Counted from the stretch's first letter, positions 25,701 through 39,370 are shown. The stretch is DNA of 64,000 nucleotides from Gymnorhina tibicen (GCA_013399875.1 VXAZ01009389.1:124001-188000), one strand, 5' to 3'. The notes: a model not told the origin generated them from the sequence alone. Numbers and translations: made by a program.

Positions 25701-28093
25701 AAACCCAAACCTGGAAGGCAAAGGGGAGCTTGGGTTTGGAAGTGCCCAGCTGAAGCACGGTGCAGTGCCTGCAAGCCAGAAAGGGAAGATGTTAAGAAGC
25801 TCAAAGTGGCTCAGGGATGAGGCAAGACTGCGCTTCCACATTGCTTTTCCTTTAACTGCAGAGGGAAGCAGAGGAAGCTGGCAGATCAGGGGTGAAGGTA
25901 GCCTGGAGGAGGGATACAGAATCCTGGAGCACTGGTCAGGTCAGGGCTCTGATGGACAGGAGCCAGTCTTTGCAGAAGGGCTGAGCCACAGCAACTGTGG
26001 ATATGCTGCTGTGGTGAAGAGGGGTTGAACCTTTCAGGACAGGGTGGAGGGGAAAAAGGAAAGACAAAGCAGTTGTCTCTGTATTCCCTGGTGCATGAAG
26101 GGTTAAAAAATAAAAAGAAGAGAGATGAACTTTTGGAAAACTCCAGTGGTTTGGATTCTGTTCAAGGCTTGGATCAACCCATCCCAACTTGAAAAAACAG
26201 GACAATGGTGTCCACTTGGCTCGGCTGCAGACTCTATGGATTTTTATTACCAATGGCTGGAGTTCAAGACAAGTGAATTGTAAATAAGCAGAAATGAAAC
26301 ACAATAAAATAGTCTCCAGAGATTTACCTAGAAAACATCTGGAGTTCTGGCACTAACATATAGAAGTCTATACCAATGGGAATGCAACATATTGCTGTGA
26401 AGTGCAGTAAGAAATAGCACAGATAAATGAGAAGTTAAGGCCTCATATATATCACAATATTTCAGGTCCTTTTGGTTGTGTGAGTTTCCAATACTCTGAA
26501 GTCCTGCCAAATACTTCATTGTTACCTTATTAGATGTTCTTGGTTTACTACCTTTTGCTTTGTAAAGCACTGATTTAGTGTCAGTCAATTTAATTTTTAA
26601 AAACACAACCAGATGTCCTGTTCATTTAGCATATGAGAAAACCACATCGGAAACATGTGTTTTTATGCATTCCAACACAGACACCAAGATTTATTTCTCT
26701 TGCTAAAACAGTCTCACTCCTGAAATAAGTCCCCCTTTTATCTTGGACATCAAGTGCCACATTGGCACGCAACACTATTCTGATCTTCGCGAGCTTTCCT
26801 TAATTCTTGCATTTAGCCAAAAGATCCTTAATTTGGGGTTCGTCTTCTGGATTCCCACAGAGCTTTTCATTTCTTTTACAATGGTGACATCATTGTTTGC
26901 ATTCTGGACTGACCTGGCCCGCTCTCTTTGGAGGCAGGGGAAGCACTCGAGGCCGGGGGCCCTCGCAGAGCTGGAGGTAGCCAAGCGTAAGGGTATGCTC
27001 CAAACCTACCCACATTGTTTAGGGAAAAGGGTTTCAGCACTGTCAGCACAACGACCTCGGGAGCAAAGGTCAAGGAACCTCCCAAAATTCAGTCTGGGTG
27101 GTGCTCGGCTCAGCAGGGATGCGCATCTCCTCCCAGTCAGTGTTTAACTGGCTCCATTCTCTTTTTGCCCGGGGGATGCAATATCATCCTGTTTAAATTT
27201 AAGAGTGGAAAATGAGCCACTCGGCACCCTGATGCAGAGAAAGTGTAAATAAAATTATCTCCACGCTGCTGCAACTTAGAAATCCGTTGCTTCCCAATGC
27301 ATTTTTCAAAGGCTAACACACATCTGTGATTAGCAACTCCTCTGGAATGGCAGTGAGTTTGGAGGTTAGTCCAATTTAGTGATTTGAGAGCTGCTTTTGT
27401 CAGGGGTTGTGCTCTTTCCTTGGCCAGCTGGGGGATTATTTCGATGGTTCGCAGCCCCACACTTTTATTGCCTTCCAAAACAGTAATTCTGCATTTGGCT
27501 AAACCTTCAAGCTTTCTTTCTGAATAATTTGGTCGAGAACAACTAAGTCTGGATGCTGCCTATTGTGTCAGCACCACAGGCACAGATGAGTCTTTCTGTA
27601 GATGTTTACAGTCACCAGAACCAAGCTGGAAACACAAAAACACCAAGGTGAACAAAGACTCTCACCCTGCCTGATGTTAGCACGGAGGCATCTCTGTGCC
27701 TCTCTCTTATTTTAGAGATCTATTTGTAAAGTCTACAAAGACAATACTCTCCAGAAGATCCCCCCAGCCTGAGGAGGATGCTTTGATGACTACAAACCCA
27801 AAATTCCATCTGAATCCATAGCCCAGATGTTCCCAGGCCCAAGCCCAGCTAGGATGAAAGACAGGACTTGAAGTCTAGGTTGATATTCATACCAGTCCTC
27901 TGTGAGCATGAGCTCTGCCCTCAAAAAGGTGAGCTCAGACAAATCTCAGATGTTGCTGAGCAAACCTACAGGAGATTCTGTGTGTCACTGTGCAGCCCCA
28001 GAGCTGTCCGTAGCTTCAATTTTCTCCCACAAAGTTCATCATATTTCTCCTCTTCCATTATTAACACTTCTAGCACAGGACCGGAGGAAGAGC
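19766..28093. other. Unique non-coding sequence, no gene
   Basis: About 8.3 kb without a supportable gene or clear repeat. Open frames reach 134 codons (26743-27147) but carry no domain. At 23030-23360 the sequence is AT-rich with clustered AATTAATT/TAAT words and could be a conserved element. At about 26900-27070 there is a modest GC and CpG rise. Poly-A/T runs occur at about 21463-21475, 23026-23035 and 24369-24382. Confidence 0.45.
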
Positions 28094-28349
28094 TTCAAAC
28101 TGAAGAAGAGTAGATTTGGATCAGATATGGGGAAGGAATTGTTCCCTGTCAGGGTGCTGAGGCCCTGGCACAGGTTGTCCAGAGAAGCTGTGGCTGCCCC
28201 ATCCTTGCAAGTATCCAAGGCCAGGCTGGATGGGGCTCTGAGCAAGCTGGGATAGTGGAAGGTGTCCCTGCCCATGGCAGGGGGATGGAATGAGATGGTC
28301 TTTAAGGTCTCTTCCAGCCCAAGCCATTCTATGATTCTGTGATTCTATG
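28094..28349 (+). mobile_element. CR1 LINE, 3' tail with three terminal octamers
   Basis: Forward-strand CR1 tail of about 255 bp, the best preserved in the window. It has the GGAAGGAATTGTTCCCTGTC block, then GCACAGGTTGTCCAGAGAAG, GGCCAGGCTGGATGGGGCTC, GTGTCCCTGCCCATGGCAGG and GGTCTCTTCCAGCCCAAGCC, ending in three tandem octamer variants (ATTCTATG, ATTCTGTG, ATTCTATG). The octamers are the CR1 3' microsatellite used in target-primed reverse transcription. Overlapping open frames on both strands here are shadows of the repeat. Confidence 0.96.
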
Positions 28350-31300
28350 GTTTACTCCCAAGTTCCTCAAAAATCCCAGGCTGCGGCAATGGCAGCCGCT
28401 GTATAAACCTTGAGTTGTCGGACTGGCACAAAACAGCCAGTGAGGTTCAGGCCTCTCTTGTGGACCAGCTTCCCCTCCAGGCCCCACTCCAACACATGAA
28501 GGGGGTTGGTTAAGAACGAACAGCAAGAACAGGTTGCTCCCCTTAACTGTGCCTTGTTCATGGCCTGGATGTTGTGATCCCTGTGTCCAAAATGAGCCAG
28601 GAGAAGTGACTGGGGTGGCAGCCAGGGGGTACTGCCATCCTGCCCAAAACTGAATGCAGTGCTGGGTGATCAGCCTCTATCCCAGCTTTTGTGCTGCGCC
28701 ACATGTGAAGACAAGGCAGGTGGGGGACTGGTGCCAGCTGTGAAAGCTGGAGACTTTCGGAGAGCAGAAGACCCTGACACTCGCACACTGCTGCCTGACC
28801 AACAGCCTCACAAACAGCCCAGGATAAAAGCTGTTTGCATGACATTAACTTACCACAAATTCCCCACAGATTCCAGAGCCTGCTGCACCGCTGCACTGGT
28901 GCAAAGGGGTCTGGCTAAAAGTCCATCAGCTGCAGTTACAGAAACAGAAGCAGAAACCCGAATCTCACGTTCAACCACTTAAAACAATCATGGACTCTTT
29001 GATTCTGTAATTACTGGACAGAGCCATCACTTTCTTCCCATTTTCTAACCACCAATTAACTGGAGACTCTCATATGCATCATAATAAAAACCCCTTTCTC
29101 TTAGTGATCATGCAAAAATGAGAATGTAGACAATGTAATCATGTTAGAAATGGTATTCAATTAATAGTTAGCTAAAAATTCTTCAAATGGTGATTGAGGG
29201 ACTGAATAATAAATGGGAAATGGACCAATTAGGCAAATGGACAGGCTAATGGCTGCAGTGCAACAAAGTGAGCCCAATGACAATTTGATAAATTAATAGA
29301 AAGCTTCTAGGTGGGCTGACACATAAGGAGCAGGGGAAATAGGGAGATATGGATAACTGACATTCTGAAATCAGAATACAGCCCTGTCAGGAGACAAAAG
29401 GAGGGCTTTGAGCAAGCAGAGCCTATGGAAATCAGACATCACCTTTTGACACTTCACAGAGCTCTGTAGGGATATTTCAATCACATCGCTCTGACCACTG
29501 CATTGAGTAGATGCTCGCTTTAAACACATGCAGGACGTTTCTGATATGAAAAAATACATATCCAAAATCTGAACAAGAACAGAAGCTGTCCAGAGGAACT
29601 GACAGGAGTTAACACAGTTCAGAAAATGAGCATTTTGCTTTAAAACAAGCAACATGGGTTAGCTGGGGACTAGCTGCACCACTGAAACAACTGCTGTTGT
29701 AGTCTCAGTAGCCATGGAATATACACTTAGTGCAAAAAAATAACATTGTGTCCGTGAGTTAGTTGCCAAATTATGCCCATGCAATCCAACATGTCAGCCT
29801 AAGTCAGTCTTGTAAAGGAACATACAGAATTTCCACACCAGTCATTCCTTATGACTTCCCATTAAGAACCTCGTTTTGGTGTTTGATCCGAGACAGATTT
29901 TCTTTGTCACCTCTTGAGGAAACAATCTGATGTTTCACACCCGGGCCAAAGTTATAAGCATCTGGAAATGGTTGAGTGACAATATTCATTTTGCCTGAGA
30001 AACACCTTTGCTGAGTGAAGCCTTGATCTGCGATAGAAACACAAAAGTGTAAAGGAACAACAACAGGGTGTATGCCATCATCCCTTTTCCCCAGGGGTTA
30101 GAAATCCCTCTTTTTCTGTCCCTCAGGTTTTCCGTTTGCTCATCTCCATTGGGATCGCAGCTGCTTGAACACAACCATCCCCCTAAAGCCCCCCCCACCC
30201 AAAAGCATTACATTACATGAAACAAGAACTCCAAACATAATTTTTTCACTGCAGTAAGGTACCCCAAGCTGCTGGGGCACTATGACAGAGGACTATAATC
30301 CTCCTCTTGTTCAGAGAGGAGGGGAAGGAAAGGACCTGCTCCAGGCTCCAAGTGACAATAACAGTAAGTTCATAGGTGGCAGCACAAAACTTCCAAACGA
30401 GCAAAAAACCCCTGCAAAACCAGCAAAACAAGAAAGTCAGTTCCTCTCATATCATGGTTTCTTCAGCCTGCCTATTACCTTTGAATAACAGAGGTCCTAT
30501 TCATTGTGCTGGAGCAAAGCAGCCTTTGCAGTAAGTGGTCCTTGCAGAAATACAGAGCAGTGCAGCATTTTGTGGCTTGGAAAACTGGTTGGTTTACTTA
30601 TAATATGCTTATGTAGCCATAAATTCTCATCAGGAATTATCGCGAAATTGCAGCGTGTTTTCCAGGGTCATCATGTTACATGAAATGTTCAGCCTTGCCT
30701 GGGGCAGCATGATATGGAAGAAACACAGATATGCCTCAAAGCAAAACAATAAAAGGAGGCTTTTTCTGGCTCCCAGGATTGTTGGTGTCATTGGGTTTTA
30801 GCACACATTCACTTTTAATACCTCATTTTATTTCTAGGGATATTTTAAAAGGTCTTTGAACACTTTCCAGAGGCCATTTCTTGCTTTTAAGTGATCTGTT
30901 ACATTTAAGATTCAACCCTACTAAAACACGAACGTTACCTTTTAACTTTAAGAATTATGTACCAGTGACACACATGGAGATTTGGACTGGCAAGTTAAGG
31001 GCTACATCTGGGAGTTCACAGACGTATTTCAGTGCTGAGCCACACAGCTTTCACTGTCTGCCTTAGGCTTTCCAGAAACCAAAAGTTTCCCTGAAGAGCC
31101 TCTTACCCAGCAATTTTACCAGGCACAAAGCGCAGATCAGACCTTTGTGGGTGCTGCTCCGCTGCAGAATTTTCTACTTTTTCAGCACTGCAGCGCCAAA
31201 GTCATAAACTCTGCTTTCAGTTCCTGCCATTTACTTGATAATATATGTAATTTAATGGTACATCATCATAACTGTTTCTAAGTGAAACAGGTTTTCCAGG

Positions 31301-34093
31301 GGGGTTAAAGCTGTGATCTAAGAGCTGGAAATTCCAGCTGAGACAGATGTGCATAATGCTGGGTTTGTTACCAGCGTAAAATTTTGCCCTTTTCTAAGCA
31401 AGTCTCTGAGCACTCGGTGTGAACCAGGGCCTGGCATGAAGAATGGGAAAAGCCTAAAATTCAGCCTACGATCATGGCAGATCAGGGAACGTCACAGGGC
31501 TCAAACCCACAGTTAGAAACCGGTCTCTTTTTCTGGTCCTAAAATCTGAGCAGCCACTTCAAAAAGAGGTCTTCTCACAGTAGCTAGCATCTCCAAACTT
31601 TGTACACACCTCAAAAAGGAAAGGGATGCAAAAAACCCCAAACAGTGGGAAATGGCTTAGTTGTGCTGCTCCTATTTATTAATCTCAATTCAATTTCAAT
31701 TCATAATACAAAACAAGCCTGCAGAGCATCCTTCTCACAACCCAAACCAAAGGATCCAAATGCAGCCCGTTGTTGAAAGTACATGCTCTGACAAAAATCT
31801 AGTTTGCAATGAAAACAAGAATGCCACCTACCCACATAACACAGTAATAAATGCCCTGTGTGTTTAAAGCTGCAAAATACATAAGCACACACACTTGCAA
31901 ATACAAATACTAGTCCACAAGAAACAGCTCAGATCTTTAGTTTCAGTTTCCATTTCTAGACAAGGATCAGGTAAGAATCTGTTTTCAGTTGAACCATCAC
32001 ATCCTTCCCAAACTGGCTGGTTTTACCCCCAAGCTTCCAAATTTGGCCCACAGTGATCACATCAGTTCGACTCAGCTCTTACACATCTCTGACAGAAACA
32101 CACTGTACTTTTTGTGACTTCAACACTAATTAGGCTGGTTTTGCGTGCATGACCAGTGATGGGAGCTTGTTTTTCAGGTATTGCACACATTCTGATCTTG
32201 TTTAGTCCAGTCCTTTCCAGCTGATACCCAGTACAATAACAATCCCTTGCAGGATGTGTTGGTGGTCTGTGCCTGGGCCTTTCTCTTCCCTAACAGTGGC
32301 TCACACTGTGATTATCTCAGCTGCTATTAGTTCTCTTCCCTATATATCCCTGTGATCCAAAGCACTCTTGCTGCTTTTCAGCTCTCTCAGTAACAGCTAC
32401 TTCATCTCCTTGTCCATAAAATATACCCGTGGTTCTACACAGTTAAACCAGATATAAGCCATTACAGCCCCCTCATTGACAGCGTGACCTCAGGCCACAT
32501 TTTTGTCACTGTGGGTCTGGTTCTAGGCTGTGCTGAGCAGCTGATGGACTGATGGACACCTGGAGAGGTGGACATGAGATACTGGATGTCAAACATAGCA
32601 AGAGCAGAATTGAGATGAATGCAATCAGAAATCTTTTCATGAATGTTCTTTGCAGAAGAATGAAATATCCTGCTACCCCTCTATCAACATGGAACACATG
32701 AAACACAAGCAAAATGAAACTGGCCCTCTAATACTGTTGGTAGAGTTACTGCTGTCTGTGGACTTCTGTAATAAGGTTTGATAGTGATGGTCTCAGAAAG
32801 CCAAGCCATCACCTTCACAGAACTTAATAAAATAAAATTCTGGCAGTGGGAAATGTATCTCAAGGAGATATTGCTGGAAAATGAGTGGGAATACCTGGGA
32901 GCCAGAGTCAAAGTGTAGTTGCTGAAGATCCAAACCAGACCCAAATCTTTATTTTATATATATCTGTTTTACTTCACATCATCCCCACAATCTGTTATAT
33001 AAAAATATGCTTATGATGTGCAAGGCACTGCAAGCTCCAAAACGTCTCTTTCCTTTCCCCAAACTATCGAGACGTATTTTTATGTCTCTCTGTTTACATT
33101 TCATTTCTGAGTAAGTAGATGTGCTCAGACAGTATCCATCTGAGCTGAAAACTACCTAAGCCTTTCCAAAAAGGTTTCCAAATTTTGCTAGCTAAAACTC
33201 GCTTAATCTATTTTAAGCCTTCTCTTTAGGACTGGTATTCCTGCTCTGCAGATCTGGATTTTTTTGTATCACAGTTTTACTGTGAAGCAGATAGATTAGT
33301 TTACCAGCAGTACCTGACTGGTGTGAAAACAAACAGGACGAACTGGAATATTTTTGGGAAGAGAAAGCAGATTTTCTTTTCTCATTTCTGTGCTTCATTT
33401 AGGGCATTCTTTCTTTTTTATCCTTTCCCTATGAACAACAAACACTGCAAAGACTATGTGTTTTTATGCTTCATGATATGATCTTGAATTGATGTGCTGG
33501 AAGCAGCAATGGATCTGCTGCAGCCCTCAAACTTCCATCTCCTTTCATTTCCTGGAATCATACATCTGGGAGCAGAGATCACCGTCAGAAACTTGGAAAC
33601 ACCCAAAATATGACAAGGGAAAATTGTGGAAATGTTTCTAAATAGTGCCGGGCGCACATCTGTCCAAAATTTTTCCCTGTATCTTCTTCAGAGGGGAGTT
33701 GTGGGAACACCCTTCCTCCTCCTCAGGGGCTGCAGGGGCGCGGTTTCACCCCAGGCTCTGCAGACCTGCAGCAGGTACTGCAGGGCCCCCGCTGCTGCAG
33801 CGCACCAGCGACAAGAGCATCACACGTGAGCAGCAGGAGCACAGAGGCGTCCATCCCTTCCGCCACTCCACCTTTTCTGCTGCTCCATCCCTGCTGCTGC
33901 TCCGTCAGGCACCTGTCCTGCTGCGCCCTCCCTGCAGGGAGCTGCGGAGCAGCATCGCTGTGGCTACCCCTGTGCAGCAGGTCCTTGCGTCCAAAACAGA
34001 ACAGCCCCACGTGGCGCCTGGTGCCTCTCCCCAAGTCACCGTGCTCAGGCCATCTCCCAAGCTGGGGTTCAAAACCAGGTGTTCCTTGCAACA
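28350..34093. other. Unique non-coding sequence, no gene
   Basis: About 5.7 kb with no gene. The part at 29080-29330 is AT-rich, with words such as CCAATTAGGCAAATGG and ACAATTTGATAAATTAATAG, and looks like a candidate conserved element. The part at 33700-34060 is GC-rich with many CTGCTG/GCTGCAG-like words and some CpG. The 150-codon frame there has low-complexity composition and no domain. Confidence 0.45.
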
Positions 34094-34148
34094 CTGATGA
34101 TCCTGGTGGGTCCCTTCCAGCTCGGCATGTCCTGTGAATCTGTGATTA
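34094..34148 (+). mobile_element. CR1 LINE, very short 3' stub
   Basis: Only the last 55 bp or so of a CR1 remain: TGATCCTGGTGGGTCCCTTC, then CAGCTCGGCATGTCCTGTGA and ATCTGTGATT. The GGGTCCCTTCCAGCTCGG form resembles the stub at 61.7 kb and differs from the longer copies, indicating another CR1 subfamily. Confidence 0.78.
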
Positions 34149-35677
34149 ATTAGCATTTGGGGGAGCCTCTTGCCGGCAGGTTCTCTGCAGCCACAGGCTA
34201 TTTTCCACAGGAATATACGTGGGCTGTAAAGTGTCTTGCTGCTCTCAGGAGAGAGCTGGAGTCCAGCACTGTAAGTATTTAATTACTCTCAATGGTTTTA
34301 CAGCCTGGGGCAGGCTTGTGGCTAGCTACACGGGTGTGGGAGGCCCTGAGAAACTCTGAGATACTGCATTTAAATGGAAGCGGTCCTTTCCTCAGTTTTA
34401 AAATAGGAACATCTAACAAAGCATTTCAGGCATTTTAAACTACATCTCCAGAACTGCAAACACACCCACATCCACTGGATGCTCACTTTGAGTCTTTATC
34501 AGAATAAACCTGAAGTAAATCATATTTTATTACATGACGAGTCACACAGTAATAGCAAAAAGTGTCAAATAATTTCCCATAGCCATGAACACATAAATTA
34601 CAGACATACACATATAAATGCATGTATAAACACCCACACCTACAAATTTCACTTTATTGTTGCTCTTTGAGCATGTACAGTTGCACATGAGCAAACCGTG
34701 ACTTAAATATAGGAATTAACTTCACTGACAGTTTCTCAGGAAGTTGAGGAATATTTTTTTCCATAGCTCTTCTCTACAAGGCACAAATAGGGTAAAAGAA
34801 GGCATGGTCTTGGCCAGACAAGCAACTCCCTTTGCCAGACTGCAGCCAGACTCTATTTAACCTTTCTTCTTCATCTACCAGGATCCTCCTTTTCTTTCTC
34901 CAGGATCATTGCAACAGGAACTATTTCGAGTACACCCACTCCAACGGTTTGCAAAGGCCCCATGGTTGTGTGTGCAGGTGGTAATGCTGAAGGCAAATAG
35001 AGGTTTCTTTCCTCATTGAAATGGGCTCAAAGCGTCACTCTGTCTCAACTGGAAAGCAAAAAATCAAAGCAGGAATGGGAAGAGGGAAGGGAAAAAAAGA
35101 AAAGGCCGCTTCTTTTCGATCTAATCCTTGGACCAGGCAATCAGGGTGGACACAGGGCTGCACCCCTGCCTGGTGAGCTCTGCTTTGACACTGGACATGG
35201 ATAAATCACACTTCATTTTACAAGCATAATTTTTTTATTTCAGGGAATTGGTTTTGGTTTTTTTTCCAGATTCTTTCCAAGAATGCTGCAAGCCCACAAA
35301 CTGACTTTTCAATCACTTTTTTGTGCTCTCCTCACTGAGGGTAACAGGCTTGCGGAAAAGGCTGCTGACAACTGTTGTATTGCTGAGCCAAACCTACTTA
35401 TGCCAAGATAGATTTGTTCATTTCTTCTCCCCCTCCTTCTTCTCCCAATATTCTCCTCTCTCAGATGTCTAATAAGGCAGAAAAGCAATGATGCAAGTGA
35501 ACAGAGTCTCAGTATGACCATATGCACATCACCCCCAGTTGCTGGATCCTGCAGAACTGCAGTTAATTTTGTGTGTCAGATTTTATGTCACACTTATTAG
35601 CCTGAAGTGCAGTAATGCACGTTTCCATTCACAAGAGAACCTCTTCTGAACAACAAGGCCATGAATGGGTAATAATA

Positions 35678-35715
35678 AAAGTATATTCCATGTGCCAGGG
35701 ACCATGCTAATTAGC
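35678..35715. mobile_element. Possible L2/MIR-type relic
   Basis: ATTCCATGTGCCAGGGACCA followed by TGCTAATTAG resembles the L2/MIR word tatgtgccaggcactgtgctaag. It is a short match only, and the family and orientation are uncertain. Confidence 0.3.
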
Positions 35716-36207
35716 AGACTTGGAAATCTCTGTCAAACACTATAAAATGTTGCAGAGTTTATATAAATGTTTAATAATGGAAATGATAACAAACTGAATG
35801 GGGATGGCTTGGGGAAAACAGTCGTTTGAGCAGTTTTCTGAGCATGAGGGATGAAACAGTCTATGGTTTCTGCAAAAGAGGCTTTCAAGTGAATGTTTTA
35901 TCTGACACATTTGAGTAAAGGCTTGTCCCAGGCTGCAGTTTAGCACACTCTAACAGGTACAGAAGAAATGCTGTGAGCTCGGTCTCTTTTGGGATCACTG
36001 GCCCAGCAGACCCCTTTCCCAGGGGGATCAGCAGCCCCTGCACTGCAGCAGGGAGACAGCAGGCTCCCAAAAGTGCCTTTTCAGCCTTGGTGCTGCTGGT
36101 GGACACGGGACACCCCCCACCTCCCCAGGCACTGCTCCGAAACAAGAGCAGCAAGTCAGGGAATCGAGAGCAGGACACAACAGCAGCAAAGCCAGCATGC
36201 ACTGACA

Positions 36208-36270
36208 AGGCTTCCAGAATCCCAGGTGTGGTCTCATGGTTTGCCTTTTTCAAACACCGGCAGCTAAATA
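36208..36270. repeat. Copy 1 of a diverged local sequence pair
   Basis: A stretch of about 63 bp that aligns with 37125-37188, roughly three-quarters identical by eye. The shared order is CTTCCAG.ATCCC, then GTTTGC.TTTTT.AAACAC, then CAGC..ATACA. It may be an old local duplication or two copies of an undescribed dispersed repeat. Confidence 0.5.
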
Positions 36271-37124
36271 CATGTTTTGATTTAAAAATTATGATGAATG
36301 CAAGTATTTTGATAAATGAAACTAAAATAGATTTCCTTCCAGACAAACTAACTGCAGTGCTCATAAATGAGGCTAAATCACGGATAAGGTGATAGGAACC
36401 TCCTGCTCCCCAGTTCCGAAGACACTTTTCAGAAACACACCATTACTTCACCTTTTCAAGGTGGCACATCTGGGATGACCTCAGCAGCAGAGCTCCACTG
36501 ACTGCAGCTCTGCTGAGCACCAGGTAGAAGTAATCTCGCCCCAGGCAGGGCTTTTTCATTACTGAACAGACTGTAATATTTAACATTTAAAACTTCTTTA
36601 CTTGAAACTCCAAAGTCAAAATAAGAGTTTTGCACTAAACCAAAAGCAATTACATAATTCTTATGGACACACACAATAAATTCATAGCTCCCTGCTTTGG
36701 GGGAGTGTCTTAAGTTCTAAAGATAAATGAAAGACAGCAGGCTTTCCTCTGGCACCATTTCCACTTGTAAAGCCCAAACTAGTGCTGTAAGCATGGGTGT
36801 AGCAGAAGGCAAAGCACCTCGTAGCTCCTTGCGATCCCAAAAGGCTCCCTGGGCAGCCAGCAGGTTGTGCCAGTATTCCTCAGCTGCAGGGATGAAGAGC
36901 TGCCCCAGCTCAGGGCTGACCTGGCAGTGAGTTTTACCCTCTGACCATTCGATATGTGCAAACCTCTCCTTAGAGCCAAGTCCCTTCCTCACAGCCCACT
37001 TTAGAGAAGCTTCCCCACAAATCACTGAGTATTTTTGCTAAATGCAGTCCCAGCAAGACCTATTTGGGGGCAAACCCTTGCCCCCCACGCTAGGTACAGG
37101 AGAGGGGTGTTATACAGCGGAGCA

Positions 37125-37188
37125 CAGCTTCCAGGATCCCGCGGATGCTCTGAGAGTTTGCTTTTTTAAACACTGACAGCAGATACAA
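37125..37188. repeat. Copy 2 of a diverged local sequence pair
   Basis: Partner of the stretch at 36208-36270, in the same orientation and about 0.9 kb downstream. The similarity does not clearly extend on either side. Confidence 0.5.
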
Positions 37189-39284
37189 AACGCAGCTGGA
37201 TCTGTCCTCAGGAAAGCTGAGACTGGAGAGCCTGCCCCATCACCTCCCATCCCTGGGAACAGATCCCAGCATGGGGAACAGCACGGGGGCCGCAGCCTCA
37301 GAAAGCAGTAAGGAAATAATGAGTTACAGCACCAAAGACCCCACAACATCCCAAACCCTGCTCATCGCTCTGGCTCAGAAACCCTGTTTTCTTGAGAGAC
37401 ATGGGAAAGGGTATGCTGGATAATTAGAGATCCCTCTTGATCCCCTTCCCTGTGCTTTTCCAAAGTGGAATCCTGCCCAGGTTTTACTGAGCCCTGGTCC
37501 ATGGCTCGCGAGCCACAGCCCATGTGGGAGGTGATGTGGTAGCTCGGTGACCTGTTCACATCCTCACCTCCTACCAGAAACTGAAATAAATGTATAAATA
37601 GAAGTATTTGAAGGACAGACTCAGGAGGCTCCCTCAGGGTTGGAAACCAACATTCAGCTCTCCTGGAGTGCTCATACATGGGGCTATTAGGACCAGCTGA
37701 ATCCCAGGACTATATGATGGATTATGTCTGTGCTTTCCTCCAAAGCAGGCAAAGCATTGGAAAAGGGAAATCTGAATCTTGACCATCTCGCTGCAGTCAG
37801 CAAAGTGAGCTCTGGCACAGAACTGACAGGAAACGGGGTATTAGCTGGGGGAAAATAAATGGAAGAAATGTCCTTCAGCTTGGCCCCCTTTCACGGGGAC
37901 TGTAGGTTCTTCCCTTTGGTCCCCAGATGAGTTTTAAACCTCCTGTTCGTGGTTGCTTCTTTAGGCTCAGCGTAGCTCAGCATCTCTGAGCTGCTACAGA
38001 GCCAAATGGCTGCAAATTTTGGTATTTTTCCTTCCAGTGCACCACAGTGTCCATGTCCCTGACTCAGGAGATGATTCCAACTAATCTGCATCTTCTGTTC
38101 AAACACCTATTATGACTAATTTTGGGAACACTTTATTTTTTGTCTCTTCAGCATAAAGTCATCAAATAAATATTAAATGAACAAATATTACCACACAGCT
38201 CGAGTATTTTTCCTTCATCACGTAGTTGGTTCCTCGGCCTATTAGAATGTGAATTCTGTTAATTCCGTATAATTTTTTCCCCTCTATTTTGCTTGATTTA
38301 TTTCACAGTACCCTAAGAAAGATACTAATATCATGATTTTCATTCTTCACTGCCTACCTCAAGCACAAAATTGCTGCATACAGATTTCAAAAGACTGTGT
38401 CTCTTACTGAGTCCTGGTCCTCCACAAAATGGTTCACGTTTTCCCTTATTTTTATCAGTGACAACTGTTTATTATTTCTACTACCTCTGATTCCCACTGT
38501 ACAGAGACCAGAAAGGACTCAGCCGTTCTGGCAATAAAAGGGGCTCTTGAAGTGATCCCACAGCATAATAATACACTGGTGGGTTTAGTACCTCTTTTTA
38601 AAGCCAGACCTAAATTTTAACTCATAACTCATCTGTCAGCTTCTTTAAAACATCCCAAGGATAAAAAGAACAGTTTAGTTTTACAATACAATGGACTTGA
38701 GGAGTCTGGATCTGTAAATCTGAAGGAGGAAAAGAGAATGGAAGAAAAGTATCCAACCCCAGTATTGTGTGGTGAAGATATCCCACGGGGATATGTAAAA
38801 TTTGAAGCATACAATTAATAATACTTTTCAAAGACATGCCAAGATATACTTAATGACCATTTTTAAAGTGCTTGGAAACTCTCAGAATGCAAATGAACCT
38901 AAATGCAAGACAGCAAATGAAGCACAACAAACTGCTGCTAAAGTCCTGATGACAGGAACAGAAGAGTACGAGCCTCTGAAAAATACAAAGGAAAATATTA
39001 CAAAAAACCAGAGTTGGACAAATCTTTAGTCCAGACCCTATAACCTACATTGTCCAGATGCATTAGATTATGAAACCTCTTCAGAGAGTCTATTTTTACT
39101 CTGCTTCTAGCTCCTTTCTCCCACGTCTTAAAACCACGTAGCTGTGTGCTCTGCGTTATCAGACCTGCTCTATTAGCAATTAAATCAGCCCGCACACCCC
39201 TCGGACAGGAAATCACTTGCAGGGGTGCAGCGTGTGCTGGCAGCCAGAGGCAGCAGAGCTGAAAGTACAGTTGGATCCTTGTCA

Positions 39285-39370
39285 CCTCAGCGCATCCACG
39301 GAATGCGACGGAGCGAAAACTGCCGGCTACGGACGGTCCCGAGGGAGGACGGGGCCTCCTCGAGGTACCA
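39285..39370. promoter_or_regulatory. Short CpG-dense cluster
   Basis: About 11 CpG dinucleotides fall in 85 bp, in contrast to CpG-poor flanks. No TATA box, clear splice site or coding potential is seen. It could be a small unmethylated regulatory island or simply GC-rich sequence. Confidence 0.27.

Noticed and set aside
33006..33040. L2/MIR-like word (TGATGTGCAAGGCACTGCAAG)
   Set aside because: It is a short isolated match, compatible with chance.
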